16,106 nucleotides of DNA from Modestobacter sp. GTDB taxonomy: Bacteria > Actinomycetota > Actinomycetes > Mycobacteriales > Geodermatophilaceae. The stretch's first letter is position 1, and the number at the start of each line of letters is the position of its first letter. A program made the translations under genes and the position numbers. The stretch spans positions 1 through 16,106 of the forward strand of contig JAOPWO010000338.1 of assembly GCA_025965635.1 (NCBI GenBank). The letters run 5' to 3'. The notes beneath the pieces were generated by a model that was given only the letters and a program-made list of their open reading frames with translations, searched no databases and was not told the DNA's origin. Below are positions 12,452 to 16,106 of this stretch, one piece after another.

Positions 12452-15406
12452 TCACGGAGCCTGCACCGGGCCGGTGGCGAGGACGTCGGGCCGGTGCTCG
12501 AGGTAGTGGCGCAGGCCCTCCGCCACCACGGCCTTCGCGCTGTTCCGGCCGGTGCCGGGCCCCTGCACCAGGGCGGTCAGCACGATCTCCGGGGCGTCGA
12601 TGGGGGCGGCGGCGCTCATCCAGTTGTCGTACTCGCCGTCGGGCAGGCTGCCGGTCTGCGCCGTGCCGGTCTTGGCGCCGACCGGCACGGGGAGGTCGGC
12701 GAGCACCACCGCGGTGCCGCCCGTCACGGCCCGGCGCATCCCCTCGCGGACCGGACCCAGCTCGGCGGCGAACGGCACCGGCGTCGCGGCCGCCCCGGGC
12801 AGCGCGGTGTACCCGTCGTCCGCTCCGCCGATCGCCAGGCCGAGTCGCGGGGTGACCAGGGTCCCGGTGGCGACCGCGCCGGTCCACCGGGCGTTCTGCA
12901 GCGGGGTGACCTGGATCTCGCCCTGGCCGATGCCGAGGATCACGGTGGTTCCCCCGTACCAGGTCCCGCCCTCCGCCCGCACCGAGTCCGGTGAGCCGAG
13001 GTGGCCGGCGGACTCGCCGGGGAGGTCGATCCCGGTGCGCTGCCCGACGCCCAGCGCCCGGGCCGTGCCGACCATCGTGTCGGCGCCGAGGGCGACGGCG
13101 AGCTTGTAGAAGTAGACGTCGTTGGAGATGGCGATCGACTCGACCAGGTCCATCGGGCCCATCGGCTTCCAGTTGCCGAACGTGTGGCCGCCGTAGGTGA
13201 ACGAGGCCCCGGTGGGGATGTCCCGGTAGGGGGCGAAGACCGGGTGGGCCTGGTTGGCCGCGGCCACGACGAGCTTGAACGTCGACCCGGGCGGTGCGAC
13301 CGCCTGGGTCACGTGCTCGAGCATCGGTGCGCCCGGCGCGTCGGCCAGGGCCTGGAGCGCTCCGGCGTCCACCGGCGGTCCGTAGACGTTGCTGTCGGCG
13401 GACGGGGTGCTCGCGATGGCCAGCACCTGCCCCGACCGGGGGTCCATCGCGACGGCGGCGCCGATCTTGCCCCGCGCCCGGGGCTGCGCGCGCACGGCCT
13501 CGGCCAGGCCGTCGTCCAGCCGCTGCTGCAGCCCGACGTCGATGGACAGCCGCAGGTCGGTGCCGCGCACCGGGTCCCGACGTCCGCCCAGCGCGACCGG
13601 CACGCCGATCGGGTCGACGTAGACGCACTGCCGCCCGTTGATGCCGCGCAGCACCGCGTCGTACTGCTGCTCGAGGCCGGCGCGGCCGACCAGCTCACCC
13701 GGCGGCAGGCCGGGCCAGCGTTCCTCCTCCGCGGGCGTGGCCACCCCCGCGAAGCCGAGCACCGGCCCGAGCAGGGCGCCGTGCGGGTACCAACGCCGCG
13801 GCTCCGGCACGACCAGCACGCCGTCGATCCCGGCCGCGGTGACCGCGTCGGCGACCCCGCGGGGCACCTCGGCCACCTGCAGCGACAGCGTCGTCCTCTC
13901 CGCCGCGCCGATCGCGGCGTGCACATCGGCAGCCGGCCGGCCGGTCAGCTCGGCGAGGCGGTCGACGTCCGCAGGCCGCTCTCGCAGCAGCGCGGGCACC
14001 ACGAGCACGCGGTCCACGCCGCTGCCGGCGTCCGCGGCGTTCACCGCGAGCGGCGCGTCGTGCCGATCGGTGATGGCCCCGCGCTGGGCCGGCAGCCGGA
14101 TGCAGCGGGTCATCTGCTCGTCGCCCACGCTCTGCAGCGCCTCACCCTGGGTGGTCTGCAACCGCCAGCCGTAGACCCCGAACGAGACGAGCAGCGCCGA
14201 CACGACGAGCGCGGTCAGCCGGACCAGCCGCGGCCTCGGGTTCCGCCGGCTCGGCAGCGCCCACAGCCGTCGGCGGGCGCCGTCCCGGCGGACGGCCAGG
14301 ACGACGCCGATCGCGGCCAGGTGGACCACGAGTGCGGTCCCGCCGTAGCTGAGCAGGGGGAACGGGACGCCGGCCAGCGGCAGCAGGCCCAGGTTGGCGC
14401 CCACCGAGACGACGGTCTCCAGCCCGACGAGGACCGCCAGCCCGCCGCCGACGAGCGAGCCGTGCAGCATCCGCGGCACCCGGCTGGCCAGGGCCAGCCG
14501 CCACACCAGGACGATCGCGGCGAGCACCACGCCGGCGCCGGCGACCAGGCCCCACTGACCGACGAGGCTGGCCAGCGCCAGGTCGGTGTCCCGCTCCGGC
14601 AGGTACTGCGCCCGCACGACGCGCAGCGGGTCGTCGCCCCGCCCGAACAGCCCACCCGAGCCGACCGCGATGTGCGCCTGCCGCAGCGCCCACCCGGAGC
14701 CGGTCGGGGACTCGTGCGCACCGACCAGGAAGGTGCCGAGACGCTCGAGCTGGTAGGGCCGCAACAGGCTGATCATGAGCGGCGCCGAGACAGCCGCCGC
14801 CGCGGCCAGCGGCAGCAGGAACCGGGCGGGCACCCGCCCGATGACCAGCATCGAGGCGGCGAGGACGGTGAGCAGCGCGGTGGTGCTGAGGTCGGGCTGG
14901 GCCAGGGTGAGCACTACGGGCACTGCGGAGAGCAGCAGGGCCAGGGCGAACCGCTGCCAGGCCGGCCGGCTGGAGCCGAGCACGACGGCGAGCACCAGCA
15001 GCAACCCCAGCTTCGCCAGCTCGGCGGGCTGGAAGGTGACCGGGCCGATCGCGATCCACCGGGTGGCGCCGTTGGCGGACAGGCCGACCAGGCGGACGCC
15101 GACGAGCAGGAGCACGGCCGTGGCGTAGGTGGCCCACCCCAGGACGACGAGGTACCGGGAGCGGACCCGCCAGAACACCGCGAGGGCCAGCACCCCGCCG
15201 GCGGCGATCACGCCCTGCCGCGCCGCGAGGTCGGTCTCGCCCACGAGGTGCAGGTTCGCCAGGCCGAGACCGACCAGCGTGAACGCGGCGACGACGGCGA
15301 GCAGGTCGAACGCGCGGCCGCGCAGGTTCCTGCGCTGTTCCCGGGTGGTCCGCCGCCGCCGTCCGCGTACAGCGCCCCGCGGACCCGGGGGTCCAGGGAT
15401 CGGCAT
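12452..15406 (-). CDS. SEDS glycosyltransferase-class B PBP fusion (RodA-PBP2 in one chain)
   Basis: This single 984-residue frame holds both enzymes of the elongation or division synthase. Residues 33-372 are a SEDS (RodA/FtsW) polymerase with about ten membrane helices. It shows ANGATRWIAIGPVTFQPAE (111-129, W117), LPERDTDLALASL (269-281, with D275 in the position of the catalytic Asp of E. coli RodA) and PFPLLSYGGTAL (348-359). An Arg-rich cytoplasmic linker (373-395) leads to one further helix (396-414). Then comes a class B PBP: pedestal motif RGAITDRHDAPLA (442-454) and a transpeptidase with STFK (S708-K711), SND (761-763, the SxN motif with Asp) and KTGT (912-915). Topology is consistent: cytoplasmic linker, external transpeptidase. 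RodA normally polymerises glycan strands and PBP2 crosslinks them. The ATG at 15404-15406 has AAGGGAG 7 nt upstream. It follows the membrane-protein gene by 27 bp, in one operon. Confidence 0.93.
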   Translation of the reverse strand: MPIPGPPGPRGAVRGRRRRTTREQRRNLRGRAFDLLAVVAAFTLVGLGLANLHLVGETDLAARQGVIAAGGVLALAVFWRVRSRYLVVLGWATYATAVLLLVGVRLVGLSANGATRWIAIGPVTFQPAELAKLGLLLVLAVVLGSSRPAWQRFALALLLSAVPVVLTLAQPDLSTTALLTVLAASMLVIGRVPARFLLPLAAAAAVSAPLMISLLRPYQLERLGTFLVGAHESPTGSGWALRQAHIAVGSGGLFGRGDDPLRVVRAQYLPERDTDLALASLVGQWGLVAGAGVVLAAIVLVWRLALASRVPRMLHGSLVGGGLAVLVGLETVVSVGANLGLLPLAGVPFPLLSYGGTALVVHLAAIGVVLAVRRDGARRRLWALPSRRNPRPRLVRLTALVVSALLVSFGVYGWRLQTTQGEALQSVGDEQMTRCIRLPAQRGAITDRHDAPLAVNAADAGSGVDRVLVVPALLRERPADVDRLAELTGRPAADVHAAIGAAERTTLSLQVAEVPRGVADAVTAAGIDGVLVVPEPRRWYPHGALLGPVLGFAGVATPAEEERWPGLPPGELVGRAGLEQQYDAVLRGINGRQCVYVDPIGVPVALGGRRDPVRGTDLRLSIDVGLQQRLDDGLAEAVRAQPRARGKIGAAVAMDPRSGQVLAIASTPSADSNVYGPPVDAGALQALADAPGAPMLEHVTQAVAPPGSTFKLVVAAANQAHPVFAPYRDIPTGASFTYGGHTFGNWKPMGPMDLVESIAISNDVYFYKLAVALGADTMVGTARALGVGQRTGIDLPGESAGHLGSPDSVRAEGGTWYGGTTVILGIGQGEIQVTPLQNARWTGAVATGTLVTPRLGLAIGGADDGYTALPGAAATPVPFAAELGPVREGMRRAVTGGTAVVLADLPVPVGAKTGTAQTGSLPDGEYDNWMSAAAPIDAPEIVLTALVQGPGTGRNSAKAVVAEGLRHYLEHRPDVLATGPVQAP

Positions 15407-15433
15407 CTCCCAGCTCCCTTCGGCGGTGTCGGC

Positions 15434-16106
15434 TCAGCCGGTCGGTCCGGGCAGGCACGAGCCGACGTCCACCGGGGCCGAGGCGGCGGCGGCGGGCAGG
15501 TCGAGGACGGCGAGCACCGCCACGGCGGGCACCGCCGGCAGCGCGACGGTGCCGACCGCCGTGGCCTGGTCGCCGCCGGCGGGCACGGGAACGGTCCCCC
15601 CCGGTGCCGGTACGACCGCACCCGTGCACCGGTCGACGACCGCGAACGACCAGCTCACCACCTGCGGCTCGGGCGCCGGCACGAGCCGCACGAGGACGCG
15701 CACGCTGCACGGCCCGCCTGGCGAGCACCGGTCCAGGAGGCGCAGGTCGACCCCCAGCACGCTCCCGGCTGCAGCCGGCGCCGGTGCCGGGACGGGCAGC
15801 CCGTCGGCTTCCGGTGGAGCATCCTGCGTGGTCCCGCTGCGTCCGGCATCGAGCAGCAGGCCGATGTCTGTGGCGACGCGGTCGCGCAGGGTCACGATCT
15901 CGATCACGACGACCGCGGCGAGGACCGCGATCGAGACCAGCCACGCACCGGCCCGCCGCACGGTGGTCCTGCGTTGCCTCCCGGCCGCGCGCCTCGCCCG
16001 GGCGGCGGGAGCGGGAGACGGGGTGCCCGCGGGCCCGGCGCCGGTCGTGGACCCCGGTGGACCGCCGACGGCCCGTACCAGCGCGGCCAGCTCGGCCCGG
16101 ACCGCC
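15434..16106 (-). CDS. Single-pass membrane protein of unknown function (N-terminus off the right edge)
   Basis: An open frame of 223 codons reaches the right edge without a stop, with mostly G/C third positions. It starts as AVRAELAALVRAV, followed by a Pro/Ala/Gly linker and a basic stretch (RARRAAGRQRRTTVRR). Then comes one membrane helix (AWLVSIAVLAAVVVIEIV) and about 150 residues outside the cell, which are Pro/Ala/Val-rich and contain four Cys (DRCSPGGPC, DRCTG and GSCLP), possibly two disulfides. A GTG at 15959-15961 could start a shorter 175-residue form beginning just before the helix. The layout (cytoplasmic part, basic juxtamembrane segment, helix, external sensor-like part) would also fit the end of a receptor-type kinase or anchor protein, but no catalytic motif is visible. 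It is 27 bp upstream of the SEDS-PBP fusion in the same direction, so a role in wall synthesis is likely (inference). Confidence 0.6.
   Translation of the reverse strand, partial: AVRAELAALVRAVGGPPGSTTGAGPAGTPSPAPAARARRAAGRQRRTTVRRAGAWLVSIAVLAAVVVIEIVTLRDRVATDIGLLLDAGRSGTTQDAPPEADGLPVPAPAPAAAGSVLGVDLRLLDRCSPGGPCSVRVLVRLVPAPEPQVVSWSFAVVDRCTGAVVPAPGGTVPVPAGGDQATAVGTVALPAVPAVAVLAVLDLPAAAASAPVDVGSCLPGPTG

Noticed and set aside
14142..15944. Second minus-strand frame of 600 codons over the SEDS region
   Set aside because: It is Arg/Ala/Gly-rich, has no hydrophobic helices and spans the stop/start junction of two real genes.
1..16106. tRNA or rRNA genes, CRISPR arrays, insertion sequences, phage or plasmid genes
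   Set aside because: I saw no tRNA-like cloverleaf or rRNA segment, no spaced repeats, and no transposase or integrase reading frames.

Overview
The window is very GC-rich (third codon positions almost all G or C), with many GTG starts, strong AGGAGG-type ribosome binding sites and frequent ATGA stop/start overlaps. Together with the gene families (GntR/FCD regulator, GMC oxidase pair, MreB, SEDS and PBP wall synthesis) this points to an actinobacterium, plausibly from the Geodermatophilaceae/Frankia/Pseudonocardia part of the phylum. The genus is inference; no rRNA or tRNA is present to settle it.

Left part (1-1243). A D-2-hydroxyacid dehydrogenase on the minus strand runs off the left edge. 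Next to it is a 617-bp stretch without an intact gene. It holds a 21-bp tandem repeat and the decayed 3' end of an FAD-dependent aromatic-type monooxygenase on the plus strand, closed by a strong hairpin shared with the next gene.

Catabolic cassette (1244-8357, all minus strand, read right to left). The order is GntR/FCD regulator, amidase-signature hydrolase, LamB/YcsF (PxpA-like) protein, NCS1 nucleobase-type permease, second amidase-signature hydrolase, a 14-codon leader peptide and an AmiF-type formamidase. Three junctions are 4-bp ATGA overlaps. The set reads as uptake and stepwise hydrolysis of a cyclic amide/imide or N-heterocycle, ending in formate and ammonia. The substrate is not known from the sequence. 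A perfect inverted repeat just upstream of the regulator start is the likely operator.

Redox unit (8449-11177). A small ABM-domain monooxygenase (minus) is divergent from a two-gene operon (plus) encoding a gluconate-2-dehydrogenase-subunit-3-like protein and a GMC flavoprotein. A clear -35/-10 promoter with an overlapping CRP-like palindrome lies in the divergent spacer. Strong hairpins end both units. A possible 40-codon gene (minus) shares the terminator of the GMC operon.

Cell-wall unit (11416-16106). A divergent MreB-like actin (plus) converges on a 984-residue protein (minus) that joins a complete SEDS glycosyltransferase (RodA/FtsW type) to a complete class B penicillin-binding protein with all transpeptidase motifs. 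Upstream, in the same operon, is a single-pass membrane protein with an extracytoplasmic four-cysteine region, cut by the right edge. The SEDS-PBP fusion paired with an atypical MreB is the most striking feature of the window.
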